Positions 35,071 through 45,970 of a stretch of 64,000 bases of DNA are shown in pieces. The notes beneath the pieces were generated by a model. The model had not been told where the DNA came from. It was given only the letters and a program-made list of their open reading frames with translations, and did not search any database. The stretch is from Tieghemiomyces parasiticus (Eukaryota > Kickxellomycota > Dimargaritomycetes > Dimargaritales > Dimargaritaceae), in assembly GCA_027575765.1 (NCBI GenBank), contig JANBPT010000006.1, forward strand, positions 62,001-126,000, in the 5' to 3' direction. The stretch's first letter is position 1; the number at the start of each line of letters is the position of its first letter. Position numbers and translations under genes: made by a program.

Positions 35071-38000
35071 GGTGGATAATGTCAGCTGGTGTTGGCGAAG
35101 GAGGACAGGTGGTGGGGAGGATTGATGGGTAGGGAATGGCCGTTTAGACGGTCAGCGGTATAAAATAAAGCGAGGTAGATAAGAGGGGCAAGGAAGAAGG
35201 TTCCAATCGGGCCACAAGCGTCTCCATCGATCCCGCCGAGAAGTGGGACAAGGGCGATCCAGAGTTGAGGTTTGCTTAGACCCAAGGTCAGGGACGTAAA
35301 AGGGGGGCTGTATGCGATGCGCCGGTCTCGGGCCAAGGGGTGGCGGGCCTTTAAAAAAAAAACTCCGCACAAACGGGTGGGTCACCGCGCTACCTACCTG
35401 TTGAAAAGCTGGCACCCGGAGAGGAGCGAAGCGGGAGTGGAGCGGCTGTGCTGTTTACAAGGCCTACGCAGAATGCAGAGAACGAAGCTGCGGTTTAGCG
35501 AGTCAAGAGACGGTCGCACGGGGAAGGTGTAGAGAGGTGCGGAAGGGAGGCGTATACAGGCAAGTTGCAGAGGAGGGAGGCCTGTTCGAAAAGCTGGTAG
35601 GGGATGGTGGTGGGGAGATGTAATGTTCAAAAGGAATGGGTTCGAGGACAGGAAAGACCGAAGCAAAGGGGGGCAGAGAGAGGAGTGGAGAGTAAATAGT
35701 AGTGGCGGTGGTAGTAGTCCGGCCGAAGCAAGGTATAGCCAAGGGGTGAGCAGAGAGGAGCGGAAGAGTGTTAGGCGGAGGGAAGGCCCCACAGTTCTGA
35801 GTCAGAGTGTCCGCTGTGGGCTGAGAGCGCTAAGGGGTAGAATATGAGGTTATGGAAATGAACCTCGGAAATGCAAGCAGGGGAGGGGAAGGGAAGCCAA
35901 GGGCCGGGCCGGGCCAGCGTAGCAAGACGGGACTGGGTTGTAGCAGGGAAGGTTATAGGAATGCAGGTCACGAGCGGAACTGGCAAGGCTGAGTAAGACG
36001 GCGGTGAAACTTGTCGAAATGCGGGAAGAGGTTACGGGGCTGAAGTGATTAGGCGGGGACTGGGAAGGGTTGCGCAAGGAAGGCCGCCGGGCAGCACAGG
36101 CTTTATAATGGCGGCACCGTGAAGCACGCCAGGGCGAGAGTGGTAGCGGCGGTGTGTTTGTGGGAGGTGGGGGCGCGGGGAATGGGGTGGGACTGTTCCC
36201 CGATAAAAATAGTCACAGGCTTCTAGGCGGTCGTGCGAGCGTGGTGAAGCTTCGACAGGGCGAGGGGACTGGTAGCCAGGCGGGGGAAGGTGGACGTTTA
36301 TGAAAGCTCTCTCGCTTGAAGGGCAGGAGGATGAGCAGGTGTAGGGGAGAAGTGGTAGAGGGTGATGATGCGGCGAAACAGGTCAATGGAGAGAGGCCGG
36401 CGACCCAGTGTGGAGAAGAGGCGGAGGCGGCTAAGGAAGGCAAAGGAAATGAAAGGAGGGTTGGTGACGGCCGAGGTACCGCAGGTGTAAACGGACACTC
36501 GTACCCATAGGTATATTGATAATAGAGAGTGAAGGTGGCTCTTGGGCCCATTGCAATCTCGAAATAGCCGTCACAACCCCGCAGTCGAGCCAAGTCTCCA
36601 ATCTACAGACCAATCTTTGTCATTCATCTTCACTAGCGCACGGCTGTCCCCCATTCTTTCTCTCCTCGCCCAACACGCGGCTACTGCCAGGGTCCAGCTG
36701 CGGATCATTCCACCTAGCACGCCCTGGTGTAAGACATCAGCAGGTCCAAGACACGACCGTGGGCTCTCCCGCCCGGTCCACTACGAACCCAGCGCATTGC
36801 AAGAACGAGAACCCATCTTCACTGATGGCCACATATTTGTATAGATTTACCAAAGTGCATCAAGGCACAAAGGAGCCGCAGCGGGGACAAACCGGACGAG
36901 TGAACTTGTGCGTTGGGACCATTGCCAATTTGGCGAAAGCCTCCCCGCCATTCCAGTACGCACACGAACCCACTCACATACGTATAAGGCATCGATGAAG
37001 GGGGCGGTGGGCGGACATTCACATATACATCCACGTTAACCGTGACGCACACACACACACGTATAGCCTTCCATACTCTTCTACCGTAGGCCCAGCTCTC
37101 ACCCCTCGCATGCCGACCCTCACATGACGACCTGTACTACCTAGGGTTTGGTTGTTCAGTAAGAAACCTATAAGGGGAACGAGCTCGGGGTGGCGCTAGA
37201 TCAATCGCTCGCTGATGAGTGTCCAGGGGTCGAACGCTTCCGGTTGCGGCGTATCATTTAGTTTCGAAGGCACCACGAAGTGGCCTTCTTGGTGTAGTCG
37301 TGGTGTCTGCTAGCATTCGAACAGTGTTAGGAGGGGGGAGAGGAGGAGGGAAATGAGGATAATCTTGTAGGGTAGGGCTGCCAATGACCGGGCCACTTGA
37401 GTTCAGATAAGACATCATTTACAATCATCCCCCCTCTGTGTAAACAGGAATAGGGGCACCTTATGGGATTGTATCATTGAGTCGCCCTGGCTATAACTAG
37501 CAACCACCAAGCGAATAACATACTCGGGGATGACCCCTGTCGTCCGGTCCTCCTACGGGGCCGGCCGTGTAATATCCTGCCTCCTCCCCCCCCCTTCACC
37601 CTACACCTAAATCACATGGGATGTAGCGACTTTAAAGTCTGAGCCGGCTAACCGATTCTCCCTTCAAGTCTGTCTACCCATGACCTCAAGACACAGGACT
37701 TCCGCACCCGTCTGTAAACTCTACGTCACCATCAAAACATACTCACGCCGAATGCGCCCCTGGACAGAGCAGACGGTACCGTGGAAACCTCCCCCCTTTC
37801 TTAATCTCGATGGGCTACATATGAATTGATTATTGAATTACATACAATGTGTAGAGTAAAACTGGATAAAGTCTCATCGACAGATGAATTGAAGAGCTAG
37901 TGGCGATGGATATGGCCGAAAGGTGGCTGGCTACCTGAAGACCCGCGATTCCTCCCTCCCTTCCCTGCCTTAATCTGTCCCTTGCTAGCGGTAAGAAAAT

Positions 38001-38226
38001 GGAAACAGGGCAATCCAGTATTCCCTTCAAAAGTGGTAGATGAGGAATGTATAAAGTGTGTATGTGTGAGGGAAATAACGTACAGAGAGGTAAACAGTGT
38101 AGGAAAGTGCAATTAAGTAAAAAAAGAAGCACATACGCCTCCAGTGAAGTGGGAGGGAAGAGAGAAAGACAGGGGAAAAAGAAACAGTTAGCTGGTACTG
38201 GATGTAGTAGTGATGGTCAATAAGGG
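35071..38226. other. intergenic; purine-rich plus strand, likely leader of the upstream gene
   Basis: From 35071 to about 36190 the plus strand is G/A-rich, so the minus strand is a C/T-rich leader for the gene starting at 35070. Minus-strand open frames there (for example 35394-35792, 36213-36593) give Pro/Leu/Ser-rich peptides without similarity. The part 36600-38226 has no supported gene; a CA microsatellite lies at 37047-37060. Confidence 0.45.
37047..37060 (+). repeat. (CA)n microsatellite
   Basis: Seven CA units in intergenic DNA. Confidence 0.8.
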
Positions 38227-40800
38227 CTATCCCGCATGGAACAAGCCGTGGCGGGGCTCATGGTCGAGCGTCTTGCGGTCAGCATCCTCCAGGTCATCAA
38301 CCTTATCGCTACGCGCATGCATCCACTGCGCCAGGGTAGGCCCCGTTCCACCGGGAACAGCGGCATGAGACTCCGCTACCGTCACGGACATACCGGGTGG
38401 TGACCCGGCCTGTCCAAAGAAATCATCCGAATGGAACGATTCCCCCGTCGACGTACTGGGTACCGAGGTATTTGGGGTGGGCCCACTGGTGGGGGTGGGG
38501 GAGCCGACCCGTGCGTGGTCGAGTTGGAGGCGTGCAATCTTGTCGAGCGGGCTCACAAAAGTATCGGCCGTGTGAGAGTACGGGAGGACACCCGAACGTA
38601 GACCCGACCGGGGTCGGTCAACCTCGTCGTCCGAAAGGGCTAGTGCAGCACTCGCAGCAGCGGCGGCACTGCCGGCCGATGACGTACGATTGCCTTGGAG
38701 GTACGAGCGTGGCCGTTCCTGATTAGGACTGGTAGGCGAACTGCCCCCATGGCGGGCAGCGGCCACGGGTTGGAAACTGGCAAACAGAGTATTAAGACGC
38801 GGTGGGGCCGGCGGGGTGATTGGGTGAGCAATGGGCACAGCGTTCTGGCGAATGGAGGCCGGACGCGACGACAACGACGTAGCTTCGGAGAACGAATTGG
38901 ACCGGACCGCGCGGTCCGGGTTGATGAGCGATAGCCTGCGCGGGCCCGAGTCTATTGGATCAGGGCCGTGAACGCTAGGTGTCGGAGACGGCATGTACCG
39001 GATAGGTCCCACAGTGGTCGCTGGCATGTAGGCCTGGGAGTCGGTGGGGCCCAGTGATAGCATAGACGAAAACTGCAGCTGGTCCATATCATCATCCATG
39101 GATCGGAAGTGTGAATCGGAGCGCTGGCGGGCGTAGGATAGGCGTGTGCCCTGATTACGGGCATCCGAGTTGCTGTGCAGGCGGGGCCGGCGACCGGCTG
39201 CCATGGGAGGGTGCGCTACAGAGTGGCCCCGGGGTGCGGCGCTAGTATAGTCACGACCGTAGTACGAGTCGGGTCGCTGGCCAGCCGGAGCCACCGCCGA
39301 CGTCGCCGTGGCTGACGTGGCCCCGGTCAGAAACTCAAGGTCGGCGGCGGACACACGGTGGTGGCCGTCGAGGGGCGAACGAGGCTCTGATGGGCGTCGG
39401 TGAAACGGCAGGGGTTCGTATGACCGGTCGTGGGCGCTGTCGCCATCAGCTAGCTGGTCTTTGTCAAGGTCACGGGTACTATCATCGAGTGGGCCCAGCG
39501 GGGTGGCTGGATCTCCACCCTTGCCGTCACCGGCCTCGGATCCCGAACGGTCGTCTAGGACTTGGGCACCCTTACGGCGGCGCCAGTTGCGCACACCCAC
39601 GGCAGCAATGATACCCATGGCGATAATGGCGAACACGCCGCTTACGATGGAGGCGATCAAGACGGTGGTCGTGTTGCCCTTGTCGCCGGAGCTACCATTG
39701 GGTCCGACGCTGACCGAGGTCCATTTCCACGCTTCCGTATCCAATATGTACATGTTAGTGTCGTTGGCCGCCCCGACGCCACCGTAGACGTACATCTTGT
39801 TGTCGTGAAGGACGGCTGAGTGGCCGAATCGCGCTGAAGGGCCCTTGGACTGATCAGCCGGGGAGATTGGGGCCTGCGCCCAGGCGTACGTGGTCCGCCC
39901 GTTCGCCACAGTGCCCGTGAGGGACCAGACGGTACTATCTACGGGGCGAGTCCCGGTGATGGTGTCGGTACCACCAAACACCAACATTTGGTCGCTGAGA
40001 CAGACCGCGGTGTGTAGGGCTCGCGGACTGGGCCCCGAGTTTGAGTTCTGGATGGTAGGGTTGACATTCCAAGTCTGGGCGTCAAGTTGGTAGGTCCAGA
40101 CGTTGCTGTACGGCTTGCCCGTGAGACTGGCCCCGCCAAACACCACCATAGCGTTCGTAGCCGCCATATAGCATGCGGCATGAAGCATGAGACCGGCACC
40201 GTTGGCCAGGGCGGTCCAACCGAGGGAGCCCGTATCCAACGTGCTGAGGTCATTCAGAATTGAGGTCGAGTCGACATTGCCCGACGCATCGACGGGCTGA
40301 CCGGCATAGAGAAACATATTGTTGCCAACACGGGTCAGAGAGGACCCCAGTCGCGGGGCCGGAGTGGGCCCGCTGGGTGTGGGGTTGGCCCAAGACCAGT
40401 GCGTCGTGTCGAGGATCTCGAGGTGGCTGGTCTCGTTGTCAGACAACATGGGGGCGTACATGAGGACTTGGGAGGCATCCCCGTTGGTGGCGCACGGGTG
40501 CAACTTTTCGTCCGAGGCGGGCGAGTTTTCGATGGTCGGGGCGTACCAGTTGTTCTGGTTCAGGTCAAAGAGCTGAACCGACGAAGACCCTGGGCTGTCG
40601 AGCGGATTGGAACTGGCGGCGTCGGTGATACCGCCGTGTATTAGGATGTAGGCCGGGGACGAGCCGGCCAGGGCAGCACAGTGGAGGGCTCGCCACTTGG
40701 GCTGGGTAGTGGGCCCGAGTGTGCCGCCCGCCCAAGCAAGTGGAGAGCCCAGTAAGGCGAGGGCGAAGAGCGACGGTAACATGAGGTAAAAAGTGGACAA
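38227..40800 (-). CDS. kelch-repeat single-pass membrane protein
   Basis: 857 residues in a single exon. An N-terminal signal peptide (MSTFYLMLPSLFALALLG..., cleavage near LAWAGG) leads an extracellular region with kelch/galactose-oxidase-type repeats. Recurring units include YILIHGGI, NMFLYAGQP, NAMVVFGGASLTGK, QMLVFGGTDTITG and KMYVYGGVGA, each followed by a Trp-containing strand. One transmembrane helix (about residues 378-400, VLIASIVSGVFAIIAMGIIAAVGV) is followed by the stop-transfer NWRRRKG. A cytoplasmic tail of about 450 residues, Ser/Pro/Arg-rich and probably disordered, carries many potential phosphosites and an Ala run (SAAAAASAALAL). The architecture matches fungal kelch type I membrane proteins of largely unknown role, possibly in surface sensing or polarity. 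Upstream, the minus strand is pyrimidine-rich. Confidence 0.85.
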   Translation of the reverse strand: MSTFYLMLPSLFALALLGSPLAWAGGTLGPTTQPKWRALHCAALAGSSPAYILIHGGITDAASSNPLDSPGSSSVQLFDLNQNNWYAPTIENSPASDEKLHPCATNGDASQVLMYAPMLSDNETSHLEILDTTHWSWANPTPSGPTPAPRLGSSLTRVGNNMFLYAGQPVDASGNVDSTSILNDLSTLDTGSLGWTALANGAGLMLHAACYMAATNAMVVFGGASLTGKPYSNVWTYQLDAQTWNVNPTIQNSNSGPSPRALHTAVCLSDQMLVFGGTDTITGTRPVDSTVWSLTGTVANGRTTYAWAQAPISPADQSKGPSARFGHSAVLHDNKMYVYGGVGAANDTNMYILDTEAWKWTSVSVGPNGSSGDKGNTTTVLIASIVSGVFAIIAMGIIAAVGVRNWRRRKGAQVLDDRSGSEAGDGKGGDPATPLGPLDDSTRDLDKDQLADGDSAHDRSYEPLPFHRRPSEPRSPLDGHHRVSAADLEFLTGATSATATSAVAPAGQRPDSYYGRDYTSAAPRGHSVAHPPMAAGRRPRLHSNSDARNQGTRLSYARQRSDSHFRSMDDDMDQLQFSSMLSLGPTDSQAYMPATTVGPIRYMPSPTPSVHGPDPIDSGPRRLSLINPDRAVRSNSFSEATSLSSRPASIRQNAVPIAHPITPPAPPRLNTLFASFQPVAAARHGGSSPTSPNQERPRSYLQGNRTSSAGSAAAAASAALALSDDEVDRPRSGLRSGVLPYSHTADTFVSPLDKIARLQLDHARVGSPTPTSGPTPNTSVPSTSTGESFHSDDFFGQAGSPPGMSVTVAESHAAVPGGTGPTLAQWMHARSDKVDDLEDADRKTLDHEPRHGLFHAG

Positions 40801-43800
40801 AGGGCGTGAGTAAGAGTACAGAATGGGTAGAATGTCGTGGCGGCGATTCGAGACAAGGTTGGGCGGTCCGGGTGCACAAGTACAGGGGGTGAAATAGATA
40901 TTGTAGCAGTTGCGGTCGGAGGGGTCAGGCGGAGGCGGGTATGAGCGCGCTGGTTAATGGGGAGTAGGGTGACATCAAGAGCTTAGCGCAGTGTGGATCG
41001 ACACGGAATCGTAGCACCGATAGGGTCAGCCGACAGACCGTCGGCGACAGTGGAGCAGGGCAGAGTAAGTAGGTGGTGGAGGAGGCGGCGACGGGTGACG
41101 AGGGAAGGAGGCGCGTGGGCGAGGGGGGGGCAGGTGGTCCCGGTTGAAGGCACCGGAATGACGCTAGACAGGATAGGGCGGTAGTGGCGTCAATGGGCTG
41201 GCAGGAGAAGCCGAGGGAGGCGATGCCAAGTTGCATCAATGGTGTGTGCTATGTTCTGAGGCTGTTGGGTTAAGCTGTCCGAGATTGGCGGTGTGACGAA
41301 AAATACGATAGCAGGCGGATAAGGGCAGAGGAGCGCTACGGATATAATTAGAGGTTGGTTGGCATGTACGTCAGGCACAGTGGGGTCGAACGTGTGGAGA
41401 AGGAGGGAAGCGGGTGGTATGCAGGTTTGGTCGTGAGCGGACAATAGCGGTCGGAGTCGAAATATAAAAAAAAAGTTATTAATAGCGAGCGAGGTTATCA
41501 GGTGTCCATTGGGCAGGAGACGATTGACATTGAAGGTAAATGTAAAGCTCCGGTGGGAGTGGCTGGAAGGAAGAAGGGTTACCACAACCCCAGGCAATGG
41601 CTAGATATGAAAAGGAGCCAGCAAGGGGTTGAATTGTACCAAGGCGAAAGGATGAGGGTCAGCGAGAAGGATCGGAGGTCCCGGTCTATGCAATAAAAAA
41701 TAATTGCGCCCAAAACGGCAAAACGGATTCGGTGGAGAGGAGGGACGACAGTGAAGGTCGGTAGGCCAGGGGGGAGGGCTGTACGGCTCGTTCTCAGGGG
41801 ATAATGCTGGAGCCAAGAGGAGAGGTTCATGCGAAGGGGATGAAGGACGCCACCAACCCCAATCAGGCCTGCCAGGCGAGGCCTCATTCACTACTGCCGG
41901 CATACAGCCGCCAAGTGCGGCCGGTGGAAGGTCAAGAGCGGTGTGTATATGCTCACAGCCCTCCGCAGCCATAACCCCATCATCCCCTCCAAGGGGGGAC
42001 GAGGTGCCCTCCGACATTTTGAGCTCTAGCTGGACGTTACTGGTTCCAGTTGATTAGGAATATGTTTTAAAAAAGGGGGCAGACACTACTGAAATTGTAC
42101 AAAATTGAGGTGACTTTACTACTGCTGCGGCTATTTAGGGCCGTGACTTACCGTAACACTGTCCAATGCAGCGACGATTCGAAGGAGCACAATTGGACGG
42201 ACAGAGCTGGTTGGGATGCAGAGACAAAGCTGTTCACAGCAGAAGCAACGAAGAGCGCCCGCAGGTTTAGAAAGTGGAGGTTATATCAGGAGCGTTGAAG
42301 GTTTGAATTGCGAAACCAAATGGGTGAGAGTAAGCAACGTAAGAACTTGAGGTTGGTAACCAGCTCCGGGTCGAGATGAACTCTTTGGGAGCAATGGGAA
42401 AGGGGGGGTGGGAGGGCGGAGTTTGATTTGGGGAATGCGATGAGTTCCGTTGAGAAAGAAGCTGAGGCAGTGCGACCACGGAGTCCGGGCACAGTACATC
42501 CGAACGGAAACCACCCGGTTATGGTGAAGAAGGCTCGCAACCTTAAAAATGATAGGACCATTAGCACTCCGGCTCATGGTCTAGGTCCCAGAGTTAATTA
42601 CACACGTAGGTGGGGCTAACTGACCAATCAGATAACCCACGCTGGGACCATCGCCCTTTTCAGGATACTGCCGGCCTACTGGAATCGCACGTCTGATCAT
42701 TGACTATTCGCCATATCAGCGCCTGCCATTTTTTTTCTAAGCATAATGATAAGCCGAGTGAGTGTACAAGCATATATGCGACTGTGAGCCCTCCCCCCCT
42801 ATTTACCGGGCCTGTGGCCGAGTGGTTTGGATTACTCCAGGGAGATGTGGGGCATTGGGACGAGTGGCAGGTGAGGGTCGAAGGTGGTATGGACGGTGTT
42901 GACTTTTTGTTGGGCCGAGGAAAGGTGGGAAACGTGTAGGGGAAGCCTAGCGATCGCCCGCCGTCGCCATACGCGGTAACCATGGTTATATATATCTATC
43001 TCTCTCTGCGGGGAAACTTTGCGGTGGCAGGGGGAGCCAGGTGATCTAGTGAGTATGCCCATCCCCCACCTCCATGTTGGCTTGCTGTGGCCATTTGCGG
43101 CCACCAAGGGCACGGCTAGGCACGGGGACCCAGCCAGGAGGAGCGATCACTTCAGCCTAATGGTTCTGACCTGGGGATGGCAGATCCACAGGGTGGCAGC
43201 TAATTCAATTCGTGGACATACTCAGACCAGCCCGGGAAGGTAGGGTGCCATCTGTCCGTGGTCCCTCCGAACGGTCTCTCTTTCTCTCGACTAAGAAGCT
43301 GGGCTCGCTAGGGCAGGGTGATTTACTGGCCTCTGTCCGTAAGACCCGCGCTCCTAGTGTTTACAATGTTGGGACACACAGGAAGGTTCTCGTCGAGCCG
43401 GCTACTGTCCCGTTCAACTGTGACGTGGCCGACTACAAGCCGCCAGGGGGACCAACTCGGCTGGCCAGCCGCCGCGACACAAGCCAGATCCGACAGCCGG
43501 CCACTGGCTCCGTATGAGGAAGGTGTGGGAAGCGGAACGTCTATTGGAGGCTGGCAATCGGTAGACCCTATGTGACAGTGGATTAGTCAGCAGCACCTAC
43601 ATTGCCCGGGGGCATACCATTTTGGGGGTAGGTACCAAAGTGGTATCGGATCCGTGTTCTGGCGTTTGGCATATAGGCAGGCTAGTCGCCCTCAAAGCTT
43701 ACGTACCCAGCCAGGTCTCCTTCGACTGTGTGGCCATCCAACTAGCGGATGGACCGGATGGGTTATTCTCGGGGCGAAGGCCTCGGTGTCTGGCAGGCTG

Positions 43801-44270
43801 CTGCGGTGCGCAGTATCGGACCCTGCGCCACTACCCGTGCGGCTTGGCTGGGCAGGTGTGGACGAGGGGAGGCCACTCGTTTCTAGCCTGCTTGACGTAG
43901 CCTCTCCCCCCTGGGGCTTCAGCGGCCTATGAAATGTCTTATCCTCAGCCAAGCATCTTCTGGCTCCTGAATATGGGATCCACCGAGCTATTCCCACCAA
44001 TCAGAGGATTGAGTTTGCGCCTGGCACCCCCAGCCTATTTCCGCCCGACTGCTATAAAATGTGGCCGGTGCACTCCATCCGCTTTATCTGAACCATACAC
44101 AAGCCGTACTGCTAATGAAGTGACTTTCGGATCAGACCCACCCGCTGCCGCATTCCCCTGCCTTTCTTGCTCTCCTCTATCCCCTCGCTGCTCCTCCCGC
44201 TCACGGTTTACAGCGCACCTCCCTCATTACCGCGCCACTTCGGGTCTCTCACCAACCTCACCCTGTCACC
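40801..44270. other. intergenic between kelch and MGST3-like genes
   Basis: The first part (40801 to about 41900) is purine-rich on the plus strand, consistent with a C/T-rich leader for the kelch gene. The middle (42000-43900) has open frames on both strands but no family match. A TATA box for the MGST3-like gene lies at 44053-44058, followed by a C/T-rich stretch. Confidence 0.45.
44053..44058 (+). promoter_or_regulatory. TATA box of the MGST3-like gene
   Basis: TATAAA about 218 bases upstream of the ATG at 44271, followed by a pyrimidine-rich leader. Confidence 0.55.
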
Positions 44271-44723
44271 ATGCCTACCGTTCTGACCATCGACCCCAAC
44301 TTCGGCTGGAGCGTGCTCGCCGCTCTCGCCATGGGCGTACAGTGCTTCGTGGCGGGCGGTACTGTGGCCGCTGCCCGCAAGAAGTACAACGTCCCCCACC
44401 CGGATTGCGGTGCTGGTCGTCACGCCAGCAAGCTGAGTGACGAGGATTGGAAAAAGTTTAACGTCATCCAGCGCTGTCACCTTAACTACGTCGAAATGCT
44501 CAGCCTCGCCCAGTCCAGTGTGCTCCTCGCTGGGTTGTTCTTCCCCCGTGTCGCCGGCGCCCTGGGCCTCTCCTACATCTTTGGCCGCTTCCTGTATGCC
44601 CGTGGCTACGTCGGCAGCAACCCCCAGGCTCGTGCCCCTGGGTTCATGATCGCCCTTATCAGCAACGTTGGCATGATCGGTGCCGCCGGCTACGGCGCCC
44701 TTCAACTCCTGGGTTATCTGTAA
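44271..44723 (+). CDS. microsomal glutathione S-transferase 3-like protein (MAPEG family)
   Basis: 150 residues, single exon, typical for MAPEG proteins: small integral ER or outer-mitochondrial membrane enzymes with four helices that conjugate or reduce substrates with glutathione. The hallmark loop FNVIQRCHLNYVEML matches the family pattern F-N-x-x-Q-R-x-H-x-N-x-x-E. An N-terminal hydrophobic helix (WSVLAALAMGVQCFVAGGTV) precedes a cytosolic basic loop (ARKKYNVPHPDC), as in MGST3. The end has GFMIALISNVGMIGAAGYGAL. The start codon has a good context (CACCATGCC). No introns. A TATA box precedes it. Exact substrates cannot be read from the sequence. Confidence 0.93.
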   Translation: MPTVLTIDPNFGWSVLAALAMGVQCFVAGGTVAAARKKYNVPHPDCGAGRHASKLSDEDWKKFNVIQRCHLNYVEMLSLAQSSVLLAGLFFPRVAGALGLSYIFGRFLYARGYVGSNPQARAPGFMIALISNVGMIGAAGYGALQLLGYL

Positions 44724-45970
44724 ATCTCGGAACCCGATTAATCCCCTCGGCTGCGGGGATTATGTATGGCAGCATTAAAATTTAGTTCAAATTCGGATCC
44801 TGTGACATTAAACATCATCACTTGACTTGAGATATCGGCCCAGTTGGCACGCAGCTCTGTGGATGATGATCAGTACCTTTTTAACATACAAAATAATGCA
44901 ACCACCAGCAAACCCGGAGAGCCTTGGATGAACCGGCCTTAAGTTCACCTTCGGTGGTTCAACCCCAGCTGCGGGCCACCCCGCCGTGGACGTGCTAGCG
45001 TGGTCATGGCACAGCCCCAGGCAAAATCTAGAAGACTTGTAAAATTAACACATTGTAATTCCGCCCTCACCACCACCGCGGTTGGGGAAGGAGATGTCTA
45101 GTCATGCGACAGTGCATGTGGACGGCGTGCACGCATATGATACACCTCAGCGCTGGGTCAACTAAGCCATTGTCGCGCATATCATAGCGCCAATGCCTCC
45201 CCTCTTCTCTCCTTCTCTCATTTCCACTCGCTAGATGGCTCGGTGTGCGCTACCTCGCCACCCATTCTCTTCCGGGTGTTGCGTTGAACACGTTTTACCC
45301 TACGCCGCACGCTGTACCACCCCCAGTCCGCCAGCCGACTCTTCCCCTGCCAACGTCGCGCTTTATTGTTTCCACTCGTGGCCCCCGCAGCTGTCTCGCC
45401 GCCCCTTCCGTTTACTTATAAACTCGGCTATACCCACAGGCCCTGTCGACTGGACCCCCCCCCTGCCGCCACTTCCCCTTCTTTGCCAGTAACATTCTCT
45501 CTACTGGGCAAGTTGTTTTTGTCTCCCTTTCATTGCGAGGTTGTCACCGTCAACCTAATTGGCTCTCACGCCAGGCCAGTTCCTCCCTGGCCCAACGCTT
45601 AGGCCTACGCATAGACAGACTCCCCTTATTGGACACCCGCCTACCGTGGTTGGACTCACTGCGACACCTATATATCAATTGACGACTGGGCAGCCGGGGT
45701 TCCCCTCCCTTCCCATTCACGGCCTCATTTCACCTGCCCTCCTCCCCCCGCTTCATTCCGTTCGGCTGTTGGTCAAGGTTGCGTTCCGCCATTCTGGCCG
45801 CAGACTGCCCATATTGCTACGTCTACAGCATAGTGTACGCCCTGGTCCTTACGGTTCTCGCTGTAGTAGGCGCACCTACCCCTCTTCTCTTGCCCTTGAG
45901 GCCACTCTACGACGGCCCGGACTTGGCAGCGCGGTAGAATACACGCCGAAGTGTCTTTCCCCCCTCAAGC
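44724..45970. other. intergenic and C/T-rich leader of the IPK1 gene
   Basis: 44724-45180 is mixed and featureless. 45190-45970 is pyrimidine-rich on the plus strand up to the IPK1 start codon and is probably its leader. Pro/Leu-rich open frames there are compositional artefacts. Confidence 0.45.

Noticed and set aside
41601..42017. 138-codon minus-strand open frame upstream of the kelch gene
   Set aside because: Pro/Leu/Ser-rich, lies in or near the pyrimidine-rich leader of the kelch gene; no similarity recognised.
42815..42825. Sequence TGGCCGAGTGG, identical to a tRNA-Leu/Ser A box
   Set aside because: No matching B box or cloverleaf within a proper distance downstream; treated as chance.
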